DNA of 64,000 bases from Rana temporaria. Its lineage: Eukaryota > Chordata > Amphibia > Anura > Ranidae. A program made the position numbers and the translations under genes. Location of the stretch: contig NC_053501.1 in the NCBI RefSeq assembly GCF_905171775.1, positions 73,217,134 through 73,281,133 on the forward strand, read 5' to 3'. Shown one piece after another: positions 1 to 10,983 of this stretch. The notes beneath the pieces were generated by a model. That model was not told the DNA's origin, did no database searches, and saw nothing but the letters and a program-made list of their open reading frames with translations. Every line of letters begins with the position of its first letter. The first letter of the stretch is position 1.

Positions 1-2474
1 AAGAAGGAGGCAGGGATAGGGACTGGGGTATGTCGGAAGATGTAAAGTAACTTGGGGAGAAATACCATCTTGAGTAGGTTCACCTTTCCCACTGGGGTCA
101 GAGGAAGAGTCCTCCAGGCCTGGCATTTCACAATTAGGGCCTGTAGAACCGGGTATAGATTGTCAGTCAGGTAGTGGTCCAAGGAATTACTGATCTCCAC
201 GCCAAGGTAGCGGAACTTAGACACCCTACTCAACGGCGTCAAGTCCGCCGTGGGGGGGGTGAGGGAAAACAAGCGGAATAGACTAGATTTCCCCCAGTTA
301 ATTCGGATCCCGGAAAACCCACCAAACCTGTCAATAATTTCAAGGGCTGCCACAAGGGACCGGGAATCGTCGCCAAGATATAGAAGGGTGTCATCAGCAT
401 AGAGCGACACCCTTTCAATCAGCGGGCCTACCTCCAGACCCCTCACCTCGTGCGTCGAACGGAGCATAATAGCCATAGGTTCGATGGCCAGGGCGAAGAG
501 TCCCGGAGACAGTGGGCACCCCTGCCGCGTCCCTCTACACAAACTGAATGGGGGGGATATATTACTACCAGTGCGAACCCTGGCTGTAGGTGATCCATAC
601 AGCAACTTGATCCAGCCTATGAACCTAGAGCCGAAGCCGAATTTAGACAACACTTTCCACAGGAAGGCCCACTCTACCGAGTCAAAAGCCTTCTCTTCGT
701 CTAGTGAGGCCACTGCCCCTTCAGTGTTCTGTTCACTAAAGAGTGCTATATTAGTGTGGAGCCTGCGATTATTTATATCCGTGCCCTTCCCTGGCATAAA
801 TCCCGTCTGGTCACCATGTACCAGCGAGAGGATCACTGTGTTCAACCGACCGGCCAGGATCTTGGTCAGAATTTTGGCGTCTACATTGAGTAGTGATATT
901 GGCCGGTAGGACGAGCACAGCTCCGGGTCCTTCCCAGGCTTAGGTATTACCACAATCACTGCATCCATCATGGAAGGCGGGAGGTTTTGGCTCTCCAACG
1001 CTGCACAGAGTGTAGAGTGAAAATAGGGGCCTACCACCTCAAGATTAGATTTGTAGAATTCCACGGGGAGTCCGTCAGGGCCTGGGGTCTTACCTGCCTG
1101 CATAGATTTAATTGCATCTTGGACCTCCTTCAGCGTGACAGGGGCCTCGAGGGTTCGGCTGGCAGCGGAGGTCAAGGAGGGGAAGTCTAGAGTGTGCAGG
1201 AATGCGTCAAGGTCTTCCATGATATAGGAAGCTCTGGACGTGTAAAGGTCTCGGTAGTAGCGCTCGAATCTAGCGTTAATTAACAGAGGGTCCGAGATCA
1301 AGGTATGATCCTCGTTCCTAATATTTGCTATACAGGAGTTCCCCGATCGCTCAGTCGCCAGCCAGGCCAGCATCCTACCCGCCCGCTCCCCCTGCTCAAA
1401 TATTCGCTGGGTTTGAGCCAGAAGGAAACGGCGGCAGGAGGCAGCCCGGATGAGTGCCAACTCCCTATAGGCAGTGAGCATGTCGGCGTGGGATCCCGGG
1501 TCGGGTGTCTCTGCATACCTAGTTTCTAATCTCATGGCCTGTCTCTCTGCCTCAGATAGCTCCAACCTGGACTCTTTTCTCACTTTGGAAATGTTAAACT
1601 GGTACCTTCCCCTGGTATAGGCCTTGAAAGCGTCCCAAACCACCCCAGGGGGAGCCGTGCGGTCATTGTGGGTCCAGTAGTCCCCAAGCTCTGAGGGCAT
1701 TAACGGCTCCAGTCTCTCGTCAGTGATCCAGTATCTAGAGAGCCTCCACAGTCCCTGCGCAGCGGCAGTGTCCGTGGAGAGCTCCAAGAGGACCGGGGCA
1801 TGGTCCGAGATCCCCCGCGACAGGTGAGATATCGCCTGCACCCTGGACAGGAGGGGGTCTGTGACATACATCAAGTCTATCCGGGACAGTGTCGCGTGGG
1901 TGGCTGAGTGACATGTGTATTGTTTGTCTACGGGTATTTCCATCTCCATACATCGGTCAGTCCATACACCTCTGCCCATCTAGACAATGCCGAGTCAGTC
2001 GTTTGGTCAGGGTTTAATCTGTCAACAATGGGCTTGGGGACCCATGTTAAAATCACCTGCCCAGAGCACCGTGGCCAAGGGGTAAGCAGCAATGGCTGTC
2101 TGCACCTTGCGTAGAACCGTCATGCCCATTGAGGGGGGCAGGTACAGTCCGACGATCACTACCTCTAGTCTGTCACACAGAGCATGGATAACGACATATT
2201 GGCCATCGGGGTCTAGGCGGAGATCCAGGAGGACGAATGGAAGCGCTTTGTGAATCAGGACACTGACTCCGCGGGAGTGAGAGGAGTGGGTGGAGTGAAA
2301 GTAAGAACCCACCCAAGGCTTTTTAAGTGAGAGGACCCTGGAGCCAGTAAGATGGGTCTCCTGAAGTATGCTTATGTGCGGGTGATATCTCTTGAGATAT
2401 GAGAACACCAGGGACCTCTTAAATTTAGAGTTCAACCCCCTCACGTTCCAAGACAATATTCTCAGGGGAGCCAT
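1..2474 (-). pseudogene. L1 ORF2 (endonuclease-reverse transcriptase), broken and partial
   Basis: The frame starts at ATG 2474 with an APE-type endonuclease domain: LSWNVRGLN, then LQETHL, then GDFNM, the catalytic N, E and D/N motifs. The first frame stops at 2022, just after GDFNM. The homologous reading continues one base out of register (VDRLNPDQTTDSALSRW region), so there is a one-base frameshift near 2030, followed by a TAG near 1935. Further along, the reverse transcriptase is recognisable, including YADDTLLYLGDD at about 366-401. The RT thumb, the cysteine-rich C-terminus and the 3' tail are beyond position 1. Together with ORF1 this would be the retrotransposition machinery; this copy cannot make it. 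Confidence 0.85.
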
Positions 2475-2998
2475 AGCGAGGGGAAGAAAATATACTGCGC
2501 TCCACCGTCTACCGGACCCCCGCCCATCTCCCTAGTTAGAGAGCAAGGACACTCCCCTTCCAGCAACCACATCACACCCTTCATAGTCAGTAGGAGAGCA
2601 AAATTAAGCATGTAATCACATCTATTATTAAATGCACCTGTACCGTACCAGTAACTGAAAAAAAAGAAAAAACAGAAAAGAGAACTGAACCCCCCCCTCC
2701 CCCCACCCCACGCAACCGCTAAAACACGGGCGCGTTTGAAATCCCAAACAGTCCATGACTAATAGTCTCTGGGAGGCAATGCACCAACAGGGCGCCTAGG
2801 AGGCCCAACAGAAGATGTCCACTAGATGGACCTGCATCTATGCCACCCGCTTCATAAAGGAAGTGTAAAACAAATAAGAAGATGCATAGAAGTAAGGATT
2901 CCGGATAAGAAAAAGTATATATAAACGTTTTCCCTGCGAAGGAATCTAATCACCCAGCTACTGCTGGGGGCACGTTCTTAAAACAAAAAGTTATGCGG

Positions 2999-3212
2999 TG
3001 CCCCGCCAACTGTTACAAACCAAGAGTGTAGGTAACGGAACCTTGTTAGGAACCGAATCTTCTCCGCTCCCGGGTCCCCGGGCAACAAGTAATAAAGTAG
3101 CTCCGTCCCCCGTCAACTGTTACAAACCAAGGAATGTATGTAACGGAACCTCGTTAGGAACCGAATCTTCTCCTCTCCCGGGTCCCCGGGCAACAAGTAA
3201 TAAAGTAATAAA
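2999..3212. repeat. Two-copy tandem duplication of about 107 bp in the L1 inter-ORF spacer
   Basis: CAACTGTTACAAACCAAG occurs at about 3006 and again at about 3113, each followed by GTAACGGAACC and CCGGGTCCCCGGGCAACAAG. The copies differ by a few bases. The unit contains the short palindrome CCCGGGTCCCCGGG. It sits between ORF2 and ORF1 of the L1, where no coding sequence is expected. Confidence 0.85.
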
Positions 3213-3479
3213 GTAGTCCCGTCCCCCAGCGCCCCACATACTCACAAATGGGTCCATAGTCAGGCGTCCAATGGCGGGGGGAAGCATCTTACCCGTCGGT
3301 ATCCGCAGGACTCGGAGTGGTGACGCACAGCCGGTGAAGACGGGAGAGGTGAGTCCACATCAGGGCGGGCAGGGGGAGACAAAGCTGATCGAGTGGAAGC
3401 GGGATCCGTCCGGGAGATCATCGGGAGCGACGATCAGGAAGGCTCCACAAGAGAGCACACCTGCTGTGTTGATAGCTGA

Positions 3480-4349
3480 TCAATGGCGCGGAAGGGTCTC
3501 CAGCCAGGCAGCCGCCTCTTCAGGAATCACAAAAAAGCGATGGGACTCCCCATCCTGGACACGTAGTCTGGCGGGGAACAGCATACTGTACTTGATCCCT
3601 CTCTGGCGTAGGGCCTGTTTCACCTGGTCGAATGATTTCCGTTGTTTTTGAGTCTCCACGGAAAAATCAGGGAAAATCATTAGGCGGGCTCCCTCGAAGC
3701 GCAGGGCCTCAATCTTCCTGCTTTCACGTAGCACTGCATCCCTGTCCCGAAAGTTTAAAAGGCGCAGGATGAAAGTGCGTGGGGGTGCACCTGGGGGGCC
3801 CCGGGCGGCCGGCATCCTATGGGCCCTTTCCACGGTGAAATATGGAGAGAAGGGAGCCTGGGGGAGCAGCTGGCGAAGGAGGCGTTCTGTGAAAGCGACG
3901 GGGTCAGGGTCTTCTGCCCTCTCCGGGAGGCCGATGATACGGAGATTATTCCTCCTGTTACGATTTTCTGCGTCCTCTGCGCGGTGCTCGAGGGCTCTGA
4001 CCTTGGTAGTAAGGGTGCGAATAGAGGAGGCATGGTCCCCGAGCACTTCTTCCGCGTCCCCCACGCGGCGCTCGGCCTCCGTCAGTCTGGTCCGGACCTT
4101 ATCCATATCTTTCCGGATAAAACCCATCTCCAGCTGCATGCCATCTATTTTCTCGGTCAGGGTAGATTGGCAGGTGGAGATGGCTTGCATCAGGGCAGCG
4201 AAGTGGTCCTGGTCTTGCAGCGCCGGGTCTGCTTCGTCGGTTTGGGATGCCATGTTGGACACCACGAGGGATCCGGGCTTCCCGCCACTAGGACGAACGC
4301 GGGCTGGAGGAGACTTCTGAAAGGTGGTTTTCTTCCGCTTGTAGGGCAT
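3480..4349 (-). CDS. L1 ORF1 protein (RNA-binding coiled-coil protein)
   Basis: ORF1p is the trimeric nucleic-acid chaperone that packages L1 RNA into RNPs. The reading frame is open from 4535, but I choose the ATG at 4349 (protein begins MPYKRKKT) because the first 62 codons overlap the 5' leader. This gives 289 aa. Visible parts are a basic N-terminus, a heptad-rich coiled coil at about residues 53-130, the diagnostic RRNNLRIIGLPE motif at about 132-143 opening the RRM-like domain, and a C-terminal domain ending in WLETLPRH. A later start at MASQTDEADP is possible. The frame has no stop, unlike ORF2 downstream. Family assignment is by motif and architecture. Confidence 0.88.
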   Translation of the reverse strand: MPYKRKKTTFQKSPPARVRPSGGKPGSLVVSNMASQTDEADPALQDQDHFAALMQAISTCQSTLTEKIDGMQLEMGFIRKDMDKVRTRLTEAERRVGDAEEVLGDHASSIRTLTTKVRALEHRAEDAENRNRRNNLRIIGLPERAEDPDPVAFTERLLRQLLPQAPFSPYFTVERAHRMPAARGPPGAPPRTFILRLLNFRDRDAVLRESRKIEALRFEGARLMIFPDFSVETQKQRKSFDQVKQALRQRGIKYSMLFPARLRVQDGESHRFFVIPEEAAAWLETLPRH

Positions 4350-4495
4350 ACCAGCCCAGGGGGCAATCCGGTAGGGTCCCCGATCGTCAGGGACAGGATA
4401 AACCGCAGGGAAACAGGATAAATAGCGGGTATGGCTGCGGAGCTCCTCTGCTAAGCGTCCATCTCCGTCGCCATCTTGGACACGCCCCCAGGAGA

Positions 4496-5268
4496 CATAC
4501 ATTTGAGATGGTAGTTGAAATTTCAATGCCTCCAAGTACAGATTACTGTAAAAAAAGTTAGGTTAAAAAATATTTTTGTAGGCAAAAGAAAAATAACAAA
4601 CATGTTAAAACGTAAAATTTTATAAGTAAATTCCTTTACACAACCCTTAACCACTGACACGTGTGATAAATTACCGCATGAGAAAATGCAGTAGTTACCG
4701 AACAATCTAAAAAATACAGCATTTGTTATTTAAACGAAATTCTTAGTGAATTTTACTTTCACAACTGATTTACCGCATGCGTTATTTTACTGCATTTTAT
4801 TTGCCGTTATTTAACTCTTAGTAAATTGACCCCTTAGGAGCTTGTACATCCCTAGGACCCAGAAAGCATAAAAAAGAGTCATATACAACGTACATCAAAC
4901 TGGGAAAGTCATCCTTCGAGGAGGGGGGTTTGACACCATTTGTCTCCCACATATAAAGTTTCAATATCTCTCTGCCCTGTTGTTTTGACAATTTACACCT
5001 GCTGCCATGTAAACCAAAGATTTAGACCTATGCAGAGTTTCTGACACCAAAGATGGGATTATGTAACTAGAACAGGATGGTTTCACAACTTTCATCCTGT
5101 TCTTGGACAATCAACATTTCCCTTTCCATGGTGATTGAATTAAGGTGTCAGTGATACCGGTTTATTTACTGTATAAATGCTGGGGTATATTCTTGATGCT
5201 CATCCTAGCGGAAGAAATTAGTGAATGCTAAATTAAATATTATAACCACCATGCTACCAGTGTGGAAA
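4496..5268. other. AT-rich intergenic sequence, nothing recognised
   Basis: No ORF with a recognisable family and no clear terminal repeats. The stretch ATTTACCGCATGCG near 4770 and TAGTAAATTGACCCCTTA near 4820 may be the end of an old MITE, but no partner end was found. Confidence 0.4.
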
Positions 5269-5276
5269 AACGAAAC

Positions 5277-5739
5277 CAGGGCTCAAGTCCTGCAGGAACG
5301 CGTGGAAACGGAGTTCCTGCACTTTTTTCACAGCAGGAACGCAGTTCCCTTTGCAGGACTAGAGCAGCCGAGCCGCCCGAGCCAATCCTTCACTAAGGGG
5401 CGATGCCCAGCTCGAGTCACTGTCAGGGGCAGGTAAACCTTAGTAATCCTTTATGTTATTGGCCGCTTCCTGTATATGGATTCATCAGGTAGTGTGCAGG
5501 TATTTCGTCACTTTCTCGATGCCGCAATGTCTCCTGGGAGCTTTTGTCATTGTTCCCAGGAGACCTTGCGGAGGTTTGCCGCGAGTTATTGCGGGATTTA
5601 GAAAGAACTTGCAGTGGATCGAAAAAAAAAACATGCGGTTCAGTAATTATGCATATGAGCGTATCTTTTTTTTTTTTTGGTGGGGGAGTGGATCTTGGGT
5701 GGGAGTTCCCACACTTTTTTCCCCAGGACTTGACCCCTG
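5277..5739. mobile_element. hAT-type MITE with perfect 8-bp target duplication
   Basis: Terminal inverted repeats CAGGGCTCAAGTCCTG (left) and the complement of CAGGACTTGACCCCTG (right) are flanked by AACGAAAC on both sides (5269-5276 and 5740-5747), a perfect 8-bp target-site duplication as hAT transposons make. The 463-bp element has no transposase gene and would have been mobilised in trans. Confidence 0.92.
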
Positions 5740-5944
5740 AACGAAACCAATCATTTTTGAAAGAGACTTAATTGGTCTTCTAGCAGCATCAACGTGTTCC
5801 CAACCCACACGACTAAATATTGGTATAAAGAATGCAGCGCAGCCCTCCATTCTATAAGAAAAATCCTAACAGGTGAAAAATATATACAAGTGTAAATATG
5901 TAAGTAGGCTATATGCAAAAAAAAAACATATACCGGTATATTAA

Positions 5945-6454
5945 AGTGGAGGTTCACCCTATAAAACATTTCTAACACTGCATCCAGCCCAGTTGTGCAT
6001 ATAAAATGACACTGACCTTTTTTTTTTCTTTTCCGTAGATAGCGTTTAGCCGTAGAATTTGACCGCCGCTTCCGGGTAGGGAATCCCGCGGGAGTGGGCG
6101 TTCCTATCGACATGCCAATTGATTGACATGCTAAACGACGCGCACACAGTGCGTCTCGACTTCCCGAAGGAAGCTCGGCTCTATTCGGCGCCGGTGCGCA
6201 GGCGCCGAATAGAGCCGACCCGAGCTTCCTTCGGGAAGTCGTGACGTGCTGTGTGCGCCGTTGTTTAGCATGTCAATCAATTGGCATGCCGATTGGAACG
6301 CCCACTCCCGCGGGATTCCCTACCCGGAAGCGGCGGTCAAATTCTACAACTAAATGATATCTACGGAAAATAAAAAACAAAGGTCAGTGTCATTTTATAT
6401 GCACAACTGGGCTGGATGCAGTGTTAGACATTTTTTATAGGGTGAACCTCCACT
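5945..6454. mobile_element. Kolobok (T2-like) palindromic MITE, TTAA target
   Basis: The element begins AGTGGAGGTTCACCCT and ends with its complement, with TTAA directly outside both ends (5941-5944, 6455-6458). TTAA targets and TTAAAG-type termini match the Kolobok/T2 group described in Xenopus. Nearly the whole 510 bp is one palindrome: each arm of about 250 bp includes CCGCTTCCGGGTAGGGAATC and its complement, meeting at a GC-rich centre near 6200 (GGCGCCGGTGCGCAGGCGCC). No coding capacity. Confidence 0.88.
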
Positions 6455-6679
6455 TTAAGTTCCCACCACAATTCGCTAAATATATATATTTTTTTTGTCC
6501 TTTTGCGAATCTGCAGTAGGTGAGCTAGGGGGTTCTACCACCACTCATCTATTCACTTAATGATATTCACTCATTAACTGTTAATCTTAAAACCTAAAGT
6601 AATTTGATTAAAACAAGTCACAATTGCTTTGCATATGGGAAATGGAAGCTTGCACCGAGAAAATATGGAAGCTGTCAAT

Positions 6680-7120
6680 GATGACCGCCCTTCTAAAAAA
6701 TATATATATTAGCTCCCTGACTGTCATCCCAAAATAGTGTCAAAAGTGTCTGATCTGTCCACCGCAATGTCCCAGTCTTGGTAAAAAACAACAACATCAC
6801 AACCATTACTAGTAAAAAACAAAAACTAATAATAAAATTGACACTATAACTTTTGCGCAAACCAATCAATATTTGTGTAGCGCCTGTGTACTTTTCAGTA
6901 CAGGTGCTATGTTAAATTTAGAAGGGGGATGAGAGAGTTACCTTGCTCTCATCCAGTTGATTTATGTAAAATGGGTTTCGGCCTAGCTGGGCTGTACTGC
7001 CAGTTCATTTTGTGTTCCAGATTTGGGTACTGGGTACTAGTACAGGACGTACCTGTACGTACATGTGCCCAGTCGTGCCATTCTGCCGACGTATATGTGC
7101 AGGAGGCGGTCCTTAAGTGG
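6680..7120. mobile_element. piggyBac-type non-autonomous element, right end at TTAA
   Basis: The right end reads GGTCCTTAAGTGG followed by TTAA (7121-7124), the same end type as copies near 17096 and 22744. Internally it shares CTATAACTTTTGCGCAAACC with the 16600-17096 copy. The left end was not found, so the start is approximate. No gene. Confidence 0.6.
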
Positions 7121-7219
7121 TTAAGATGACCTTAACAAAAAAAAATTAAAAATAGTGATATTTATCATGCCTTGTGATACCTTGGGTATTGACATATTCT
7201 CTTTATGGAGAAATCTGGG

Positions 7220-7616
7220 GTTTATTAGACCCCTGATCCCTCCTCTGCCCTCCAAGGCCAGGTAAATGCAGAACCAATACTGGAAGTGAAGAAATCTTCA
7301 TGACTTAAGGCCTCAGTTTTCACAGAGGAGAGGGAGAAACTGATGTTCCTCCTTCTTTGTGCGCTGTCAATCTGACCAGATGGAATGGGAGAGCCTGGCA
7401 GAACAGGGGAGGGCTTTGGCGAAATGCAGCAGGGATAGCGCTGCCATTGTCCATTAGCAAAGGTGCTGAAAAGGAGATCCTGCCTATGCTCGAGAGGAGG
7501 GAAGAAGAGACCCTCAGACCCTGGTAAGTGTCTTGCTGCCCAGCCACTCAACAGTGCCCCCTTCATAAGGCGCCTATGGCACTTGCCATGGCTGCCATAC
7601 CCTAGATACGCCACTG
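7220..7616. mobile_element. hAT-type element, right end only
   Basis: The right terminus CCCTAGATACGCCACTG (ending 7616) is the complement of CAGTGGCGTATCTAGGG, matching the hAT end seen at 22295-22311 in this window. No matching left end or duplicate of the flank GTCACAAA was seen, so the 5' boundary is a guess and the copy is probably truncated. It ends about where Penelope-like coding sequence begins. Confidence 0.55.
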
Positions 7617-8486
7617 GTCACAAACGTGAGTTCTGTGAAAAGTGGTGTGAGGTCTCCACGCAAAACTCGCTTAACTACATGTTAATTGTCATAGAGGAAG
7701 TCAAAGATCAACTGTGTCAAGTCAATAGAGAACTATCGACCCTTGAAATATCAACTCAGGACAACAACGTAGATTCGAGTGCACTACAAACTATTGACAA
7801 TGAGATACTAGCATACTCCGAAAGACAGAAGCAGGCCAAACGAGATAAATTAAGACTGGTCAATCAGGATTCCCAAGAAGGCCGCGTTTATCTTCGGGTC
7901 ACAGGTGCCACATGCCCTAGGAGGAGACTCCGTGCACGCAGAGGTGTAACATGGAAATATGGTCAGAGAGCTACCACCCTACTGAAAATCCATCAAGTTA
8001 CAGTGAGGCCGGGCATCAGCAGGCATTAATTCCTCTGGAGGTGTCAGCAACACAAAAAACGTTTTCCGGTGGCCAGTGGAAACGTAGATTAGACCGTTCC
8101 ACCACTTCGCAGCAGTGTACGACAGGGAGTCAGATGTGCCCGGTAATTAAGCTCTCATCACGATCCATCACTAATGGTGAGTCCAGACTGTTATCTAAAG
8201 GCCTGTCATTCTGCCCTGCAAATAGACTAAACCTGTTTGATTTTGTTTAAATGTTTAAATCTGAACGAACATTGAAAATAAAACAATTTTTCCACACCCA
8301 ACCCGGGACACCGGCCAAGACCACACTAGCCCCATTTAGACTGAAAAGCAGATTCATGCCTCCTGGGCAGTTCCACTACATTGAAAATTATACTAGGACG
8401 ATCAACCATGATGTGCCCAGTAATATTTCCAGTAGAATACAAACCAATTTGGGTCCTGAGGATTTTGCAGCACTTAAATCCCTTAA

Positions 8487-9457
8487 AGGAGTTGTAAAGG
8501 AAAAAAATGTTTTGCCTAAAATTAATGTCTGCAAGTAAGGCCCCGTACACACGATAGAATCTATCCGCAGATAAATCCCAGCAAATGGGTTTCTGCGGAT
8601 AGATCCTATGGTGTGTACACGCCAGCGGATCTGTTTCCGCTGAGAAATCTCCTCTGGGATGGATTCCAGCAGATCGAATATTTGTTGTGCTGCACAACAT
8701 ATCCATCTGCTGGAATCCATTCCAACGGATGGATCCGCTCGTCTGTACAGACTTACCGGATCCATTCGTCCAAAGGGATTCCCCGCACGCGTCGTAATGA
8801 TTTGACGCATGCGTGGAATTCCTTATATGACAGCGTCGCGCCCGTCGCCGCGTCATAATCGCGGCGACGGCGCGACACGTCATCGGCAGAGGATTTCCGC
8901 GCGGATTTCAATGGGATGGTGTGTACACTCCATCCCATCGAAATCAGCGGATATCTTTGAGAGGATTTATCCGTGGAAACGGTCCGCTGGACCGTATCTG
9001 CGGATAAATCCTCTCGTGTGTATGGGGCCTTAGACAGACAGATTCTGTTAAAAAAACAAGTAAATACCTAATCCATTCCTTCATCTATATCACCTCCGGC
9101 ATTCTAGTTTCTGTTCTCTCATTCACTTCCTGGTTTGCATCGTTAGTTCATGTAAGAACTACATTTCCCAGTATGCATTGCGGCACGCCCAGTAATTCAC
9201 ACCTCCTTGAGTTCTCTAACACGTAGAGAGCATCCTGCCGCACAGATGTAGTTCCCAGGAGGGGGTGAGCACGTTACTGACCACGGCAGTAAACCCTCCC
9301 GTCATGGTGGTCAGTAAAATCAGACAAGCAGGAAGTGAACAAAACAGAGAAGAAATAGAGCAACTTCTGAGCAAAAACGAACAATGAGGAAGTGAAAAGA
9401 GGAATGTCTGCAGGTAAAGGATGCTTATTATGAAAAATAGATTCCTTTACAACCCCT
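8487..9457. mobile_element. Kolobok MITE inserted in the Penelope-like RT gene
   Basis: TTAA at 8483-8486 and 9458-9461 flank ends AGGAGTTGTAAAGG and the complement of AGGGGTTGTAAAGG. Removing the element plus one TTAA joins the RT reading frame without a shift, so this is a clean insertion. The arms share AATGTCTGCA in inverted order. A Harbinger MITE (8539-9029) lies inside, and about 390 bp of unique arm (9033-9420) follows it. Confidence 0.88.
8539..9029. mobile_element. PIF/Harbinger-type MITE nested in the Kolobok MITE
   Basis: Ends GGCCCCGTACACACGA and its near-complement TCGTGTGTATGGGGCC are inverted repeats flanked by TAA (left) and TTA (right), close to the 3-bp TWA target of PIF/Harbinger. 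The interior is GC-rich, with CGTCGCCGCG and ACGCATGCGTGGAATTCC, shared with the copy at 18381-18859. No gene. The unequal flanks mean the duplication is imperfect. Confidence 0.78.
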
Positions 9458-10330
9458 TTAAGGACGATGGGAACATCATCATCAAACCTGCCGATAAAAG
9501 CGGGGGTGTTGTAATTATGGATTACAGTGACTATAGAGATGGCATGCTTTTTATGCTGGCCGACTCTAGCAGCTATATGACACTGAAGAGGGAACTTTCA
9601 CAGGGCACTAAGAACGGTCTGTCTAACCTTATAAACATGGGGCGGTCAAATGGCTGGCTGACCAATGAGGTTGCCAACTTCTTACATAATGACTTTCCAC
9701 CTATGCCAGTCATCTATGGACTACCAAAAATCCATAAGGGCACTACACCGCTCAAGTTCCGGCCTATAGTCTCCGGCACAGGTTCCGTCACCCAACCGCT
9801 GGCCCAGGTTATCGACTTCCATTTACAGCCTCTTGTGAAGGACTTACCTGCCTACATCCTTGACACAAGTGACTTTCTTGAGAAACTGGGGCCCTTCTCG
9901 ACATTTCATGATGAGTATAAACTTGCCACAATGGACATTTCTTCCTTATACACTTGTATATCAAATGCTGCTGGCCTGCGGGCCGTTGAACACTTTCTTG
10001 CTAAACAGGACTCTCCTGTGTTACTGAGTGGTTATATACTGGAATGGCTTGGATTTATCCTCACTAACAACCATTTTATGTTCGAGGGGAGGGCATATAC
10101 ACAGATCAGCAGCACCCTCATTTGCCAACCTATTTGTTGGTTATTTCGAAGAGATATACATCTACCTATCCCCCATGATCAACAAATATGTATAAAAATG
10201 GATGAGGTATATAAATGCCATTTTTCTCATCTGGACAGGCAGTGAGGTCGACTTCACTGTGTTCGTTGACTTCCTGAATTGTATCCATCACTTATTTTAC
10301 TATGCTGGTAGTTTATCTGTTTTAGTTTTG

Positions 10331-10948
10331 TTTTGTTCTTTTATGTCTAGTCTGGGCAATACCTTATCGGGTATGATTCTTACCATGTGTTATATTTAGC
10401 ACTTTTCTTTCTTCTCTTTGGGTCTGATTTTTCCTTTTTTTCCCTACACAAAATGCTTATTTGTGATATTTGCTTAGGAAAGTCATGTGATTAAGTAGAC
10501 CCACACATTTTTGCTAGGTCCTGATATACTTTATAGCAGCTAAATGTGATGACTTTAGCTCCATTTGCCTACACACCAGATTAAATTTGTATTTGATAAA
10601 TCCTAAGCCACCGCTGTGATATTAGCATTTAGTGTTTTCACTTTGTAGCGACACGCTTGGACTTCCACTTTGTATCTACGGTCATCTTTTTTCCATTGTC
10701 TATATGCTATCCTGAGTCTATTTTTATTTATTTAGATTTTATTTTTATTCATCTTTATTAAATTTTCTATCTCTATCTTTTTTCATTATTATTTTTTATT
10801 TGATTTTACTCACTTTAATTTTATTCTTTACTTTACTTTATTTATTTTGTTTTCTGCATTTTTATTAAATTTTTTCGCTTATTTTTGTTTAATTTTAATT
10901 TTATTTAGATCATTATTATTTATTTATTTTTTGTCCTTACCATTTTTT

Positions 10949-10980
<32 letters not shown>
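10331..10980. other. T-rich tail of the Penelope-like element ending in a (TA)n tract
   Basis: Long runs of TTTTATTT-type sequence with no coding content. At 10952-10980 a (TA)n microsatellite leads directly into the Tc1 end. TGTAGCGACACGCTTGGAC near 10645 may be Penelope-derived. I see no gene here. Confidence 0.45.

Positions 10981-10983
<3 letters not shown>

Larger units (their letters stand above)
1..4495 (-). mobile_element. L1-clade LINE, 5'-complete, 3' part outside the window
   Basis: The minus strand reads as a non-LTR retrotransposon. The 5' end lies near 4495, where the minus strand reads CGTGTCCAAGATGGCGACGG, a GC-rich start with an AAGATGGCG motif of the kind found at L1 5' ends. 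ORF1 follows (4349-3480), then about 1 kb of spacer with a tandem duplication, then ORF2 (endonuclease from 2474, reverse transcriptase YADD box at 390-401) running off the window. Beyond 4495 the sequence becomes AT-rich and unrelated. ORF2 carries a frameshift and stops, so this copy is dead, but it was inserted full length at its 5' end. Confidence 0.9.
7630..10330 (+). pseudogene. Penelope-like reverse transcriptase, split and degraded
   Basis: N-terminal pieces (7630-8029, then 7951-8250 in another frame, then 8251-8483) include LLSKGLSFCPANRLNLFDFV, a typical Penelope N-terminal segment, ending in an in-frame TAA at 8248-8250. After the MITE the frame resumes exactly at 9462, with NIIIKPADKSGGVVIMDYSD and YGLPKIHKGTTPLKFRPIVS, both classic Penelope RT motifs. 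The frame shifts after about residue QISST (near 10115), and the catalytic YIDD position near 10205 reads YINA. No GIY-YIG endonuclease domain follows. The gene would copy the element's RNA by target-primed synthesis; this copy is inactive. Confidence 0.85.

Noticed and set aside
3755..4421. Several + strand frames of 90-200 codons opposite L1 ORF1
   Set aside because: They are antisense shadows of ORF1 with no conserved motif.
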